From contig CALVAD010000012.1 in NCBI GenBank assembly GCA_944325495.1, positions 1 through 44,245 on the forward strand: a stretch of 44,245 bases of DNA. The letters run 5' to 3'. The position numbers were made by a program, and so were the translations under genes. Positions within the stretch are counted from its first letter, which is position 1; each line of letters begins with the position of its first letter. This DNA is from an uncultured Bacteroidales bacterium (GTDB lineage Bacteria > Bacteroidota > Bacteroidia > Bacteroidales > UBA932). Below the pieces are notes generated by a model, which saw only the letters and a list, made by a program, of their open reading frames with translations, was not told where the DNA came from and did no database searches. Below are positions 7,035-15,964 of this stretch, piece after piece.

Positions 7035-7688
7035 ATGAAATACGAACTCGCGATTTTCGACCTCGACGGAACCCTGGTCGACACCATAGACGATCTCGGG
7101 GCGGCTGTGAACCACGCCCTGTCGCTGAAAGGCCTGCCCCTCCACGGCCGGGAGGAATACCGCATGATGGTCGGCAACGGCGTGAGGAAGCTGGTTCTTC
7201 GCGCGATGCCGGAGGAGCTGAAGGAAGACTCCGCGCTGCTGGATTCCCTGCTGGCGGATTTCATAGCCTTCTATTCGGAACATCTGGACCTGCGCTCGCG
7301 CCCCTATCCGGGCATACCCGAACTGCTTGCCGGGCTTCAGGCCGCCGGAATGCGGCTTGCGGTGGCATCCAACAAGTTCCAGGCGGGAACGGACAAGATC
7401 ATACGCAGATTCTTTCCCGGCATCGATTTCCGCGCGGTGGCGGGCGGTCGCGACGGCGTCCCTCTGAAGCCGGACCCGACGGTGGTGCGCGGCATCATGG
7501 AGGCGGCGGGAGTGCCGGCGGAAAGGACTGCCATGGTGGGGGATTCCGCCACGGACATGCTGACCGCGAAAGCCGCCGGAATATGCGGCATCGCGGTCAG
7601 CTGGGGTTTCCGTCCGTCCGAGGCGGCGGCCGAATGCTCCTTCCGTGCCGCTACGGCCGCGGAGCTCGGCAGGCTGCTGCTCGGGTGA
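7035..7688 (+). CDS. HAD-superfamily phosphatase, phosphoglycolate phosphatase-like
   Basis: A 217-residue HAD hydrolase. Motif I is AIFDLDGTLVDT (about residues 6-17, nucleophile in DLDGT), motif II is AVASNKF around 115, motif III is the lysine in GVPLKPDP around 150, and motif IV is MVGDSATDM around 175. The C1 alpha-helical cap between motifs I and II and the overall length fit the Gph/PGP group, which removes phosphate from 2-phosphoglycolate or other small phosphoesters. The ATG at 7035 is chosen over 7017 because it places motif I at the usual distance and the promoter -7 lies between them. It is convergent with rhaT, whose stop is 10 bases away. Substrate is inferred only at class level. 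Confidence 0.85.
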   Translation: MKYELAIFDLDGTLVDTIDDLGAAVNHALSLKGLPLHGREEYRMMVGNGVRKLVLRAMPEELKEDSALLDSLLADFIAFYSEHLDLRSRPYPGIPELLAGLQAAGMRLAVASNKFQAGTDKIIRRFFPGIDFRAVAGGRDGVPLKPDPTVVRGIMEAAGVPAERTAMVGDSATDMLTAKAAGICGIAVSWGFRPSEAAAECSFRAATAAELGRLLLG

Positions 7689-7698
7689 GCCGGTTTCT

Positions 7699-8733
7699 TT
7701 ATATGAACTGAGGCAGGAAGGTGGCCACGACCAGTATCGTTATCCCGGCTGCGAGGACCATTATGGTCTTCTTCGAACATCCTTTCCATTCCTTCAGGAT
7801 TATGCCCCAGACATTCGAGAACACGACGTCAAGCGCCATGAGGATGCAGAATGCGAGCGCCGTGAGTGTCGGAGACGAGGTGAGGAAGCCCTTGCCTATG
7901 GACAGCCCGAAGAACTGGCTGTACCAGAGTATGCCCGCCAGGGCGCAGAATACGAGATTGTTCGCCCACACCTCCTTCTTCCGGTAGTCGCCCCAGCTGC
8001 GGTTCTTCGCATTCTGGTACAGGCAGTAGGCCGCGTTCGTGACGAAGCCGCCTATCGTGACGAGCAGGGTCGCGGGCAGCGTCTTCAGCAGGTCCGGGGT
8101 GAGAGCCCCGAAATTGATGTCCTTCCCGAACTCGAGACCTATGTTGAAGCATCCGCTCATGAAGCCGGACAGCAGGGCGATGGTTATGCCCTTGGGGAAG
8201 TTGAAGTCCTTGACGGCCGCCTTTTTCTCCTCGTCGGACAGGGACGACGCCTTCATCGAGCCTGCGACTCCTATCACCGCGATTCCGACGAGGGTTACGC
8301 CGACTCCGATCAGCACCGATGCGGTCAGGGTCGCCAGGTGCCCCTGTTCCGGGAAGAACGCATGCAGGAGCACGGGGCCGAGTATCGTGCCGAGCGCCGC
8401 GCAGGTGCCGAGCGCGATGGACTGTCCGAGCGCCACTCCGAGGTATCTCATCGACAGGCCGAAAGTCAGGCCGCCGACTCCCCATAGAACTCCGAAGACC
8501 ATGGTCATCAGGACATTGAGGCGGTTGTCCGGAGTGAAGAGCTCGAAGAGGCTATGGCCTTCGGGCACGGCCAGCAGGGCCCCGAGTATGGGGAACACCA
8601 GCCATGCGAAGACTCCCTGGACCAGCCAGTAGGTCTCCCAGCTCCATGACTTGATCTTGTTGATGGGCACATAGCTGCTCGACTGGCAGAAGGCGCCCAC
8701 GGCTATTATCAGCAATCCTATTATGATTTCCAT
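7699..8733 (-). CDS. rhaT: L-rhamnose/proton symporter RhaT
   Basis: A 344-residue inner-membrane protein with about ten hydrophobic segments. It imports L-rhamnose (and L-lyxose in characterised members) with H+. RhaT family features are the N-terminal YVPINKIKSWSWETYWLVQG, GVLWGVGGLTFGLSMRYLGV around residue 85-105, FPKGITIALLSGFMSGCFN in the middle and the C-terminal FSNVWGIILKEW. It lies just downstream of the rhamnosidase locus on the same strand, beyond a terminator, so it may have its own promoter or depend on readthrough. Its presence supports L-rhamnose as the monosaccharide released by the GH78 enzyme. Confidence 0.92.
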   Translation of the reverse strand: MEIIIGLLIIAVGAFCQSSSYVPINKIKSWSWETYWLVQGVFAWLVFPILGALLAVPEGHSLFELFTPDNRLNVLMTMVFGVLWGVGGLTFGLSMRYLGVALGQSIALGTCAALGTILGPVLLHAFFPEQGHLATLTASVLIGVGVTLVGIAVIGVAGSMKASSLSDEEKKAAVKDFNFPKGITIALLSGFMSGCFNIGLEFGKDINFGALTPDLLKTLPATLLVTIGGFVTNAAYCLYQNAKNRSWGDYRKKEVWANNLVFCALAGILWYSQFFGLSIGKGFLTSSPTLTALAFCILMALDVVFSNVWGIILKEWKGCSKKTIMVLAAGITILVVATFLPQFI

Positions 8734-8747
8734 GCGAAGGTCGTTTT

Positions 8748-8787
8748 AAAAAAAACGGGGCCGCAGCCTTCCACGGCCGGCGGCCCC
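8748..8787 (-). terminator. Rho-independent terminator after the isomerase gene
   Basis: On the minus strand GGGGCCGC (8787-8780) pairs with GCGGCCCC (8764-8757), followed after one G by a run of eight T. It ends the long PUL transcript between the isomerase and rhaT. Confidence 0.85.
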
Positions 8788-8808
8788 GCTTCCCATATTG
8801 TAGTGTTT

Positions 8809-9777
8809 TTATTTGAACAGCACCTTGCGCATGAACCTTGAGGTGGCCACGGCGTCGTTCTGCTGTATGAGTTCCTCTATCTCCTTGTAGTGCTCGTCGA
8901 CGATGAGTTCGAAATTGCGCACCCACTGCACGCTCTCGCCTATGGCGTCGGTCGCATCCTCGCGATAGGGGTACTGGTCCATCGACAGCCATCCCTCGTA
9001 GCCTATCTTCTTGAGGTGGAACAGCAGGTCGATGTATATCGTGCTGTGGACCGCGCCGACCATCATGTCATCGTCCCACGCGCCGTGGTTGTCGTTGAAG
9101 TGCATGTGGAACAGCTTGTCCCCGGCTCTCTTGGCCAGCACGGCCGCCTCGGCCACGTTCTCGCCGGCCATGAAGCCGTGTCCGGTGTCGATGCACACGC
9201 CGACGTTCTCGCATCCGGTCTCGAGGGCCGCGAGCAGCGTGTCAGCCATTCTGGCGTGGAACGAGAAGTTGCGAGGCTCCTTGGGCTTGTACTCGAGCGC
9301 GAAGCGGAGAGTGGGATATTCCTTGGCGAGCTTCGCGGTGTACTCGCGCAGCCATTCCCTCTTCCTGTCGTAGTCGGTGGTGAGCAGGTAGTCGTATCCG
9401 TCCTGGGCCATCCACAGGTTCACTATCTTGCAGTTCATCTCCAGCGCGCAGTCGCTCATCTTGCGCAGATAGTCATAGGACTGCTCGCGTATCTTCGCGT
9501 CGCTGCTCGTGATGGTCCCCTTGCCCCACTCCTTGGGTCCGAACACGTCGGGGATTATGGACACGCAGGTCTTTCCGTAGTCGGCCATGAGCTTCTTCAT
9601 GGTGCCCACGTTGTCGGGGCTTATATCCCAGGTGCCTACGAGCTCGATTCCCTCGACATAGGGGATCCTGACGGCTCTGGCCAGCATTTCCTCGGTGCTC
9701 GGATTGTCCTTGTAACCTTTGCAGAAACGGTCGCATGTGTTTCCGAGGTTACCCAAAATAACTGAATACTTGTGCAT
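8809..9777 (-). CDS. TIM-barrel sugar isomerase, RhaI (L-rhamnose isomerase)-like
   Basis: A 322-residue xylose-isomerase-like TIM barrel. Likely metal ligands sit in ALEYKPKEP (Glu, about residue 170), VCIDTGHGF (Asp/His, about 202), MHFNDNHG (about 232) and SMDQYPY (Asp, about 275). The EYKP-EP and DDDMMVGA stretches resemble the Pseudomonas-type L-rhamnose isomerase, although that enzyme is about 100 residues longer. Position between the rhamnosidase/SusCD genes and rhaT supports L-rhamnose to L-rhamnulose isomerisation, but other ketose epimerisations are possible. It is the last gene before the PUL terminator, 30 bases after the SGNH lipoprotein gene. No signal peptide, so cytoplasmic. 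Confidence 0.7.
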   Translation of the reverse strand: MHKYSVILGNLGNTCDRFCKGYKDNPSTEEMLARAVRIPYVEGIELVGTWDISPDNVGTMKKLMADYGKTCVSIIPDVFGPKEWGKGTITSSDAKIREQSYDYLRKMSDCALEMNCKIVNLWMAQDGYDYLLTTDYDRKREWLREYTAKLAKEYPTLRFALEYKPKEPRNFSFHARMADTLLAALETGCENVGVCIDTGHGFMAGENVAEAAVLAKRAGDKLFHMHFNDNHGAWDDDMMVGAVHSTIYIDLLFHLKKIGYEGWLSMDQYPYREDATDAIGESVQWVRNFELIVDEHYKEIEELIQQNDAVATSRFMRKVLFK

Positions 9778-9807
9778 GATGATTTGTGTTATGAGTTTGA
9801 GTGTTGG

Positions 9808-11271
9808 TTATTCGTATATCTCCGGCGTGTCGGTCTGCGTGCGCAGGAACATCGCCTCTCCTCCCTTGGAGTTGGGATGGTGCCAGATCTGCCAGCCGTA
9901 GCTGCCGCTGTAGTCCTCCCAGAACATCATGGACTTGTCGACGGTCAGGCCGTCGCCGTCCAGGGAGGTCGCGAGATCGAACAGGCATCCGTTCAGCCCC
10001 ATCTTCTCGCGCACCGCCGCTATCACGGCGTTGGTCCCGACCTGAGTCCCGCTCTCGTTGCAGGGAATGTTGTTCAGTATGGGGATGCTTCCCTGCGAGA
10101 TTATGTAGTTCATGAGCTCCGTGAGGTTCTCCTCGGTGTTGCCGCCGTTGGTGCCGATTGTGATCATCACGTATTCGGCGTCTACGAACGGGAGCTCGTT
10201 CTTGATGTACACGAGCACGTCGTTGATGGTGCAGCCGCCGCGTCCGCTGGACATCGCGTTCCCGTCCAGGGCCGAGATGACTCTCTGGGTCCATGACTCA
10301 TGGAAGGTGGCTGCGGGGAAGTAGCCTTCCGGCTGGGAGATGGATGCGCCGTACATCAGCAGCCTGACGGACTTCTTCAGCGCGTCCACCTCGATGCTCT
10401 TTATCGTGAACGGGGCGCCGGACATGAGGCCGAAGCAGTAGTGGTCCCACTGCATGCCGACGGCGAATCCGGGCTGCAGGGCTCCCTGGCCGCATCCTCC
10501 CTGTCCGTCGTGTACGGCGGACAGCTCCGCGCTCTCGCCCGAGGCGAGGTCGGTGATTACGACCCTGGCCTTATTGTAGATATGGTATATCTCCAGCCTG
10601 TAGTCCCTGCCTCCGCGCAGGAACGGCGCATCCGCCTCGATCGCGGGAGTGGTGTTTATGCTTATCTTCCGTCCGGGAACGGATACGAAAGCCTTGAAAT
10701 CCCCCTGGGAGCTCTGGAACACCGCTTCAGTGTCGTCGGAGAAGCTGACCGTATATTCCACCACTCTCTCCGCAAGGGCGTAGAAGCGGTCAAGCTTGAT
10801 TATCTCACCCGGAGCGGACACCTCCAGCCCGTCGTCCGTAAGGCGGCCTGCAGTCCCGATCAGCAGTTCCGGAATCTGTTCCGGGCTCATGCCTCCAGGC
10901 CTGAGACTGTACAGCAGGGCCCTGTCGCCGTCGTCGGGGTCATTGACGAAGACCTTCATCGATGCCGAGACGTCTCCGTAGGATGCCGTGACTTCGGCTT
11001 CTCCCGGTCCCTCGGCGGTCACGAGCCCCGAGTTCACGGTGACGACCGCCTGGTCCGACGATGTCCACTGGAACGTCAGCTCGTGCGCCACGGACGGATT
11101 CGGGCGGGCTGTGAGCTGCACCTGTTCTCCGACCTTCATGGTCAGGGACTCTCTGTCCAGCTGTATGGCTTCGGGCCTGTAGCCCTCCGTCTCCAGCTGT
11201 TTTTCGCAGCTGCCGGCCATGAGCGCGGCGCTGCAGATGAATATGCCGGTCAGTTTGACGAGATTCTTCAT
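9808..11271 (-). CDS. Lipoprotein with Ig-like (Big2) domain and SGNH-hydrolase domain
   Basis: A 487-residue predicted surface lipoprotein with lipobox MAGSC (Cys22). Residues about 35-110 form a bacterial Ig-like group 2 domain (SLTMKVGEQVQLTARPNP ... VTASYGDVSASMKVFVND). A beta-rich middle (about 115-310) resembles the accessory domain of carbohydrate esterases. The C-terminal SGNH-hydrolase has block I LLMYGASIS (Ser), block II GRGG, block III TIGTNGG and block V HHPNSKGG (His). Such proteins commonly deacetylate glycans, here probably O-acetyl groups on the rhamnose-containing substrate. It is 12 bases from the upstream esterase gene, in the same operon. Confidence 0.8.
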   Translation of the reverse strand: MKNLVKLTGIFICSAALMAGSCEKQLETEGYRPEAIQLDRESLTMKVGEQVQLTARPNPSVAHELTFQWTSSDQAVVTVNSGLVTAEGPGEAEVTASYGDVSASMKVFVNDPDDGDRALLYSLRPGGMSPEQIPELLIGTAGRLTDDGLEVSAPGEIIKLDRFYALAERVVEYTVSFSDDTEAVFQSSQGDFKAFVSVPGRKISINTTPAIEADAPFLRGGRDYRLEIYHIYNKARVVITDLASGESAELSAVHDGQGGCGQGALQPGFAVGMQWDHYCFGLMSGAPFTIKSIEVDALKKSVRLLMYGASISQPEGYFPAATFHESWTQRVISALDGNAMSSGRGGCTINDVLVYIKNELPFVDAEYVMITIGTNGGNTEENLTELMNYIISQGSIPILNNIPCNESGTQVGTNAVIAAVREKMGLNGCLFDLATSLDGDGLTVDKSMMFWEDYSGSYGWQIWHHPNSKGGEAMFLRTQTDTPEIYE

Positions 11272-11283
11272 TTGTCTGTCTGA

Positions 11284-12573
11284 TTATTTTGCGCGGCCTC
11301 GGTCCGATGCCAGACCGAAGCGGTTTATGTTCTCAACTTCCACTATGTCGGACTTGCCGAGCGCTCCGTCCAGCGTGAGGCTCATGCCGACCGGCTCGAC
11401 GGGCCAGGTGTTGTCGCCGTTGAGGTCGAACGACTGGTACTCGCCCTGTTCGGGGACGGTGCCCGCGAGCCCGCCGTTGACATAGACCTTGAAGCAGCCT
11501 ATTCCGGACTCTATGTCGGCATCGGCCTTCCAGCTGATGACGGTGGAGCTTTCGCCCCGGCTGACGCTTATGTCGTATGGAGCCTCGGGCGGCGTCTTGT
11601 CGGTGACGAGACCGGTCTTCACGTATTCCTGCCAGATGCGGGCGGTCTGCTCGTCGGGGAAGAGGCACAGGCCGGACTTGTCGCCCTCATAGCCTTTCTC
11701 CGGGAATATCCCGAAACTGTCCGGCTCGCCGAGCCAGGCTTCGGAACGGTCCACGGGACGAAGCGCCCCGCCGTTCTTCGAAGGCAGCCTGTCGCGCATC
11801 GCGGCTTCGTAGAAGGGAATCGCCATGTAGCGCAGGTAGCTGTAGTTATGGTTCTGGCCTTCGTTGTAGGCGATCGACGCGGGCGCGTCCATCGAGCGCA
11901 GCTTCCTGAAGCCGTTCCTGGCCGTCTGTTCGCAGAACACAGAGGGAGCGTCGTTCGCCCCGGCGTGCCTGAGCAGCACCGGAACCTCGGCGGCTTCGGC
12001 AGGATAGTCCCACTGCGGGTCGCCGGCGGCCGAGTAGCATACCGCCGCGAGAATGCGCGAAGGATAGTCCCTGAGCATCGCGAGTGTCCAGTAGCCTCCG
12101 GCGGAGTGTCCGAAAAGCAGCATAGGGGCGGACGCCAGCTCCGGATGCCCGGTGCTGTCGCCGGCCTCCTTCAGCACATTGAAAAGAGCCTCCGCGCTTC
12201 CGCTCTCCGGATCTCTCCAGACATAGCAGCTGCCGTAGAGGGCTGTCTCCACCACCGCGAGCCCCCACTTCTCGGCGAAGGCGCGGTACTGAAGGTCATA
12301 GGGTCGGGTGATGCCGAAGCGCTCCATGCCGCAGCCGTGCTGAAGCACCAGCACTCCGTTGAGCGGCTCGTCGCCTCCGGGGATGAAGACTCCGTAGTCC
12401 GCGGAATCCGCGAAACTGCATGAGCTTCCGGATTCCAGACGGATACGGATGACTTCCCCCGCCTGCCCGGATGCGTCCCGGCCGTCCCGCTGTGAGCAGG
12501 ACACCGCAGGGCTGCATCCGAATGCGAGGGCGCAGCAGAGGAGAAGAATTGTCGGTCTTGAAACGTGTGACAT
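11284..12573 (-). CDS. Lipoprotein alpha/beta-hydrolase (esterase) with C-terminal FN3-like domain
   Basis: A 429-residue lipoprotein (lipobox AFGC, Cys20). The alpha/beta-hydrolase core shows VLVLQHGCGM (oxyanion loop), the nucleophile elbow FGHSAGG with Ser157, a probable acid near LLRHAGANDAPS and a histidine in EGQNHNYSYL. A C-terminal module of about 100 residues beginning PPEAPYDISVSRGESSTVIS looks like fibronectin type III. I use the ATG at 12573, one base after the preceding stop, because it gives a standard signal peptide; the frame is open to 12594. Activity is probably esterase, removing acetyl or feruloyl groups; the exact CE family is not recognised. Confidence 0.75.
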   Translation of the reverse strand: MSHVSRPTILLLCCALAFGCSPAVSCSQRDGRDASGQAGEVIRIRLESGSSCSFADSADYGVFIPGGDEPLNGVLVLQHGCGMERFGITRPYDLQYRAFAEKWGLAVVETALYGSCYVWRDPESGSAEALFNVLKEAGDSTGHPELASAPMLLFGHSAGGYWTLAMLRDYPSRILAAVCYSAAGDPQWDYPAEAAEVPVLLRHAGANDAPSVFCEQTARNGFRKLRSMDAPASIAYNEGQNHNYSYLRYMAIPFYEAAMRDRLPSKNGGALRPVDRSEAWLGEPDSFGIFPEKGYEGDKSGLCLFPDEQTARIWQEYVKTGLVTDKTPPEAPYDISVSRGESSTVISWKADADIESGIGCFKVYVNGGLAGTVPEQGEYQSFDLNGDNTWPVEPVGMSLTLDGALGKSDIVEVENINRFGLASDRGRAK

Positions 12574-12574
12574 C

Positions 12575-14152
12575 CTATTGGGCCTCGATTTCAAAACTGT
12601 TCATGTACATGTCGCTCCAGGGGGCGGCTCCATTTGTGGAGGTGTACAGGTTGTAGACCAGACCTATGGAGACGTTCCCGGATTCTCTGACAGTGAACGG
12701 TATGGTGTATACGGAGGACTGGTGGGCGACCACGTCGTCATGTGCGAGCACCTCCTCGGACGTCAGCTTGTCGATGTCCGGCAGTGTCGTGCCTTCCGCT
12801 ATCACGCCGTACATGTCGACGAAGGCGGCATCGGTCGTGTGGCCGATGTCGAGCTTGAAGCCGTAGACTCCGGGCAGCAGGTTGAAGGTTTGGTATACCT
12901 TGCCGTTTTCAATTGCGGGAGCTCCCCAGGGAGGGCAGCACCATGTGCAGAAACGCGCTCCGTCGGCTGTTATGTCGGCGTTCTCATGAGTCCATCCGGT
13001 CACCTGCTGGAAGCGTCCGGCCCCGGCGGCGCTGCAGCGGTCGGAACCGTCGGTCGCGAAAGGCTGCACGTTGTTCACGAACTGGGGCATCTGCGCGCCT
13101 TCATCGCCGCTCGTCCTGAGCTCGTTGTAGAGGTCGAGCTCCGCGACGGCGACGGGCTTGCCGGCCTCATGCGTCTCGGTGAAGGTGATTCGGAAATATC
13201 TCGAAGTCACCGGGGCCTCGAACTCGTAGGTCTGCCTGTAGCCGTTGAGGCGCAGCCTGGGATTGCTTATCTGCTGCCAGTCCGCGTTGTCGCTGCTGGC
13301 TTCGAAGGTCATGCGGCTGGCGAAGGTCGTGGTCTGCATGTCGCCGTTCTGGACGATGGAGAATCCGTTGTAGATTTTCTCCGTCTGCATGTCCACGGTT
13401 ATGCTCGCACCGGCTCCTTCGGCCGTCCATGCGGTCGAGGCGTCGTCGTCGACGGCCTCGGCGCCGGCACCGCCGACAACCTGCCACAGCCCCTTGTCGA
13501 AATTCTTCATCGCGGCCGTCCTCGCGTTGATGGGCTCGGTAAGGTATTCGTCGATGAAGTCGGCCGTGGGCTTGTAGGCCGAGTAGTAGAAATAGTCTTC
13601 GGAGAGGTTGATGTCCTCGATGTTCACAAAGGTCTCTTCGGGAGTGAGGGAAACGCTTTTCGCGCTCCCGTCGGAGCCTGTGTACTCTATGCGGAGCTCG
13701 ACTTCGTTCTCATGCGCCTCCGAGAAATACATCTCTACGGAACTGGAGGAACCGATGATCTGATCTATCAGCTCGCGGTTCTCGAGACTGTTGCCGTAGG
13801 ACTCGTCATATACCTGCACCCTCACGCCACGGGGGTCGGAGTTGCGGCCTTCCTGGTTGAGAGTCACCACGCGGATGATGTTCTCGCCGGCTGAAAGTCC
13901 CTCGACGATCACGGACTGGACGGCGGACGGGTCCTCTATCTCGGTCTGCACATATTTTCCGGAGGAGTGGAAGACCTTGGCGGAGACGGCGTCCGAAGGG
14001 ACGGAGAATTCGACCTTCGCCCGCTTGAGTCCGGGATAGGCCTTGAGGTCCGTGACGGGCTCCGGAACCGGAATCTCGGCTTTCTGGCATGCCGCGGCAA
14101 GAAGCGAAAGCGCTGCGAAAGCCAGTGGAAGATATGTTGATATCTGTTTCAT
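12575..14152 (-). CDS. Surface lipoprotein: DUF4998, F5/8-type C and DUF5013 domains
   Basis: A 525-residue lipoprotein (lipobox AAAC, Cys22). The N-terminal half matches DUF4998-type folds: a short FN3-like start PVTDLKAYPGLKRAKVEFS, then ENRELIDQIIGSSSSVEMYFS. Residues about 215-345 form an F5/8-type C (discoidin/CBM32-like) domain with ASTAWTAEGAGASITVDM and SRYFRITFTETHE. The C terminus resembles DUF5013. This is the usual SusE/SusF-position protein downstream of SusD and probably binds glycan at the cell surface rather than cleaving it. It is 27 bases from susD and overlaps or abuts the esterase gene. Confidence 0.8.
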   Translation of the reverse strand: MKQISTYLPLAFAALSLLAAACQKAEIPVPEPVTDLKAYPGLKRAKVEFSVPSDAVSAKVFHSSGKYVQTEIEDPSAVQSVIVEGLSAGENIIRVVTLNQEGRNSDPRGVRVQVYDESYGNSLENRELIDQIIGSSSSVEMYFSEAHENEVELRIEYTGSDGSAKSVSLTPEETFVNIEDINLSEDYFYYSAYKPTADFIDEYLTEPINARTAAMKNFDKGLWQVVGGAGAEAVDDDASTAWTAEGAGASITVDMQTEKIYNGFSIVQNGDMQTTTFASRMTFEASSDNADWQQISNPRLRLNGYRQTYEFEAPVTSRYFRITFTETHEAGKPVAVAELDLYNELRTSGDEGAQMPQFVNNVQPFATDGSDRCSAAGAGRFQQVTGWTHENADITADGARFCTWCCPPWGAPAIENGKVYQTFNLLPGVYGFKLDIGHTTDAAFVDMYGVIAEGTTLPDIDKLTSEEVLAHDDVVAHQSSVYTIPFTVRESGNVSIGLVYNLYTSTNGAAPWSDMYMNSFEIEAQ

Positions 14153-14179
14153 GTCTTTGTTCTTTGGATGGTTATGAGC

Positions 14180-15958
14180 TTATCTCCATGCCTCGGGCTG
14201 GGTCATCGAAGCCATCTTCTTGGCGTCCTCCAGAGGAATGGGCATGACGAGATATTTGTCCGTGTAAGAGTTATAGTCGCGTATCTTGGTCCTGGTGTAG
14301 ACGAACTCTCCGTCGTCGTTCTTCGTGATTCTCATGCCGGTCACGAAGCGGTTGGTCTCGGACAGGATTTTCCAGCGGCGCTGGTCGTGGAATCTCCACC
14401 CTTCCATGCAGAGTTCCACGCGCCTCTCGTTGCGTATCCTCGGCATCAGGAAGTCGTAGGTCCTGCTGAATCCGGGCACGTCCTCGATCTTGGGCTGTCC
14501 TGCGCGCTCGCGGATAGCGTTGAGGCATTCGATGGACTTGTCGAGGTCACCGAGCTCGCAGTAGGCTTCCGCGGCGTTCAGGTAGAACTCGGCGAGGCGG
14601 AAGAACACCCAGTGGGTGTCTTCACATCCTTGGTCCTCTCCACCGGGGCCCCAGTAAGTGATCTGCGTGTCCTTGCGCTGGTAGTAGCCGGTGCAGGAGC
14701 GCTGGGTCTCCTGGGAGATGATGTCGTTGTAGCCGTTGCGTCCTCCGACGAAGGTCTCGATGATATAGTCCTCGGTGCAGTTGTAGGGAACTCCGTAGTT
14801 CGCTCCGTTGTAGAGGATGTTGTTGTAGAAGCGGGCATCGCGGTTGGAATAGGGGTCTCCTCCGGGCTCCTCGCTGTAGCCGAGCTCCGCGGCCTCGGGC
14901 GTCACGGTCACGCTGAGGTGGGTGCCGTCATTGTAGGTCACGGGAAGGGCTCCGTTCGTCATCTCGAAGCAGTCCACGAGCTCCTGGGTGGGAGACTCGC
15001 CGCAGTTCCAGATGTTGGTGATGGAGGCGTAGGGGTAAGCTCCGACATTTACTCCGTTGGTGTTGTTGATGTGGTTGTTGCTGCCCCATGCTCTCCAGAT
15101 TATCTCCGAAACTTCCTCGCCGTGGGGACCTACGAAGAGCGACTTGTACTCCGACATCGGCACGAGACTGTACTCAGGCATGTCGATTATGTCCTGGGCG
15201 GCCTTCGCGGCGCGCTCCCACTTGCTCTTGTCGCCTTCGGGGTTGTTGAGAAGGCTGGCGTTGTTCAGAAGGATTCTCGCCTTGATGGCCCTCGCGACTC
15301 CGTTGTCGACATGCTTTGAGTCGGCGGCCGGACGTCTGTTGGGCAGCACCTTGGAGTCGATGACCTCGTCAAGCTCGCCAACGAGCGTGGTCGCGATCTC
15401 GTCGTAGGTCGGGCGGGTCAGCTCGTTCCATCCGTCGTAGTTGGGGTCGAAAGGCTCGGTTATCCAGGGCATCGGTCCGTAGAACTCGAGAAGCTGCATG
15501 TAGTACCAGCATCTGAGCACTCTCGCCTCGGCCACCCAGGTGGTCTTCTCCTGGTCGGTCAGAGCCGTGGACTGGGGTATGTACTTTATGGCGTTGTTCG
15601 CAAGGCGGATTCCGCGCCAGAAATCAGGCCACAACTGCTCGCTCGGCGTGTTCCACGGCCAGTTGATGACCGGGTTTGAAAGCGACAGGGCGCCGTTGTG
15701 CCAGTCGTAGGCGTTGTAGTTCGCCGCCCAGAAGGTGTTGTCCGTGAGGGCGTCGAAGGTGCTGTAGACGAAGGAGATTCCGTCCCGCATCTGATAGACC
15801 TCGTTGTATGTCTCGGTCAGCAGGCCTTCGCTGCGCTCGTGGTTTGACAGTATTTCGTCGATCGTGACCTGTCCGTCGGGAGTCTTCTCGAGAATGGATT
15901 CACATCCGCAGAGACCGGCGGCCAGACATGCTCCGACCAGATATATGATTCTTTTCAT
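14180..15958 (-). CDS. SusD/RagB family nutrient-binding lipoprotein
   Basis: A 592-residue SusD homologue (lipobox LCGC, Cys19) that captures oligosaccharides on the cell surface and caps the SusC channel. Family features are ILEKTPDGQVTIDEIL after the signal peptide, the TPR-like helices (EVYQMRDGI, WRGIRLANNAI, WVAEARVLRCWYYMQLLEFYGPMPWI), LRLAEFYLNAAEAYCELG-type helix (here FRLAEFYLNAAEAYCELG, about 470) and the terminal block RNERRVELCMEGWRFHDQRRW. The stop of susC lies 6 bases upstream, so translation is probably coupled. The glycan ligand is not readable from sequence; the GH78 and RhaT neighbours suggest rhamnose. Confidence 0.95.
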   Translation of the reverse strand: MKRIIYLVGACLAAGLCGCESILEKTPDGQVTIDEILSNHERSEGLLTETYNEVYQMRDGISFVYSTFDALTDNTFWAANYNAYDWHNGALSLSNPVINWPWNTPSEQLWPDFWRGIRLANNAIKYIPQSTALTDQEKTTWVAEARVLRCWYYMQLLEFYGPMPWITEPFDPNYDGWNELTRPTYDEIATTLVGELDEVIDSKVLPNRRPAADSKHVDNGVARAIKARILLNNASLLNNPEGDKSKWERAAKAAQDIIDMPEYSLVPMSEYKSLFVGPHGEEVSEIIWRAWGSNNHINNTNGVNVGAYPYASITNIWNCGESPTQELVDCFEMTNGALPVTYNDGTHLSVTVTPEAAELGYSEEPGGDPYSNRDARFYNNILYNGANYGVPYNCTEDYIIETFVGGRNGYNDIISQETQRSCTGYYQRKDTQITYWGPGGEDQGCEDTHWVFFRLAEFYLNAAEAYCELGDLDKSIECLNAIRERAGQPKIEDVPGFSRTYDFLMPRIRNERRVELCMEGWRFHDQRRWKILSETNRFVTGMRITKNDDGEFVYTRTKIRDYNSYTDKYLVMPIPLEDAKKMASMTQPEAWR

Positions 15959-15964
15959 AATTGT

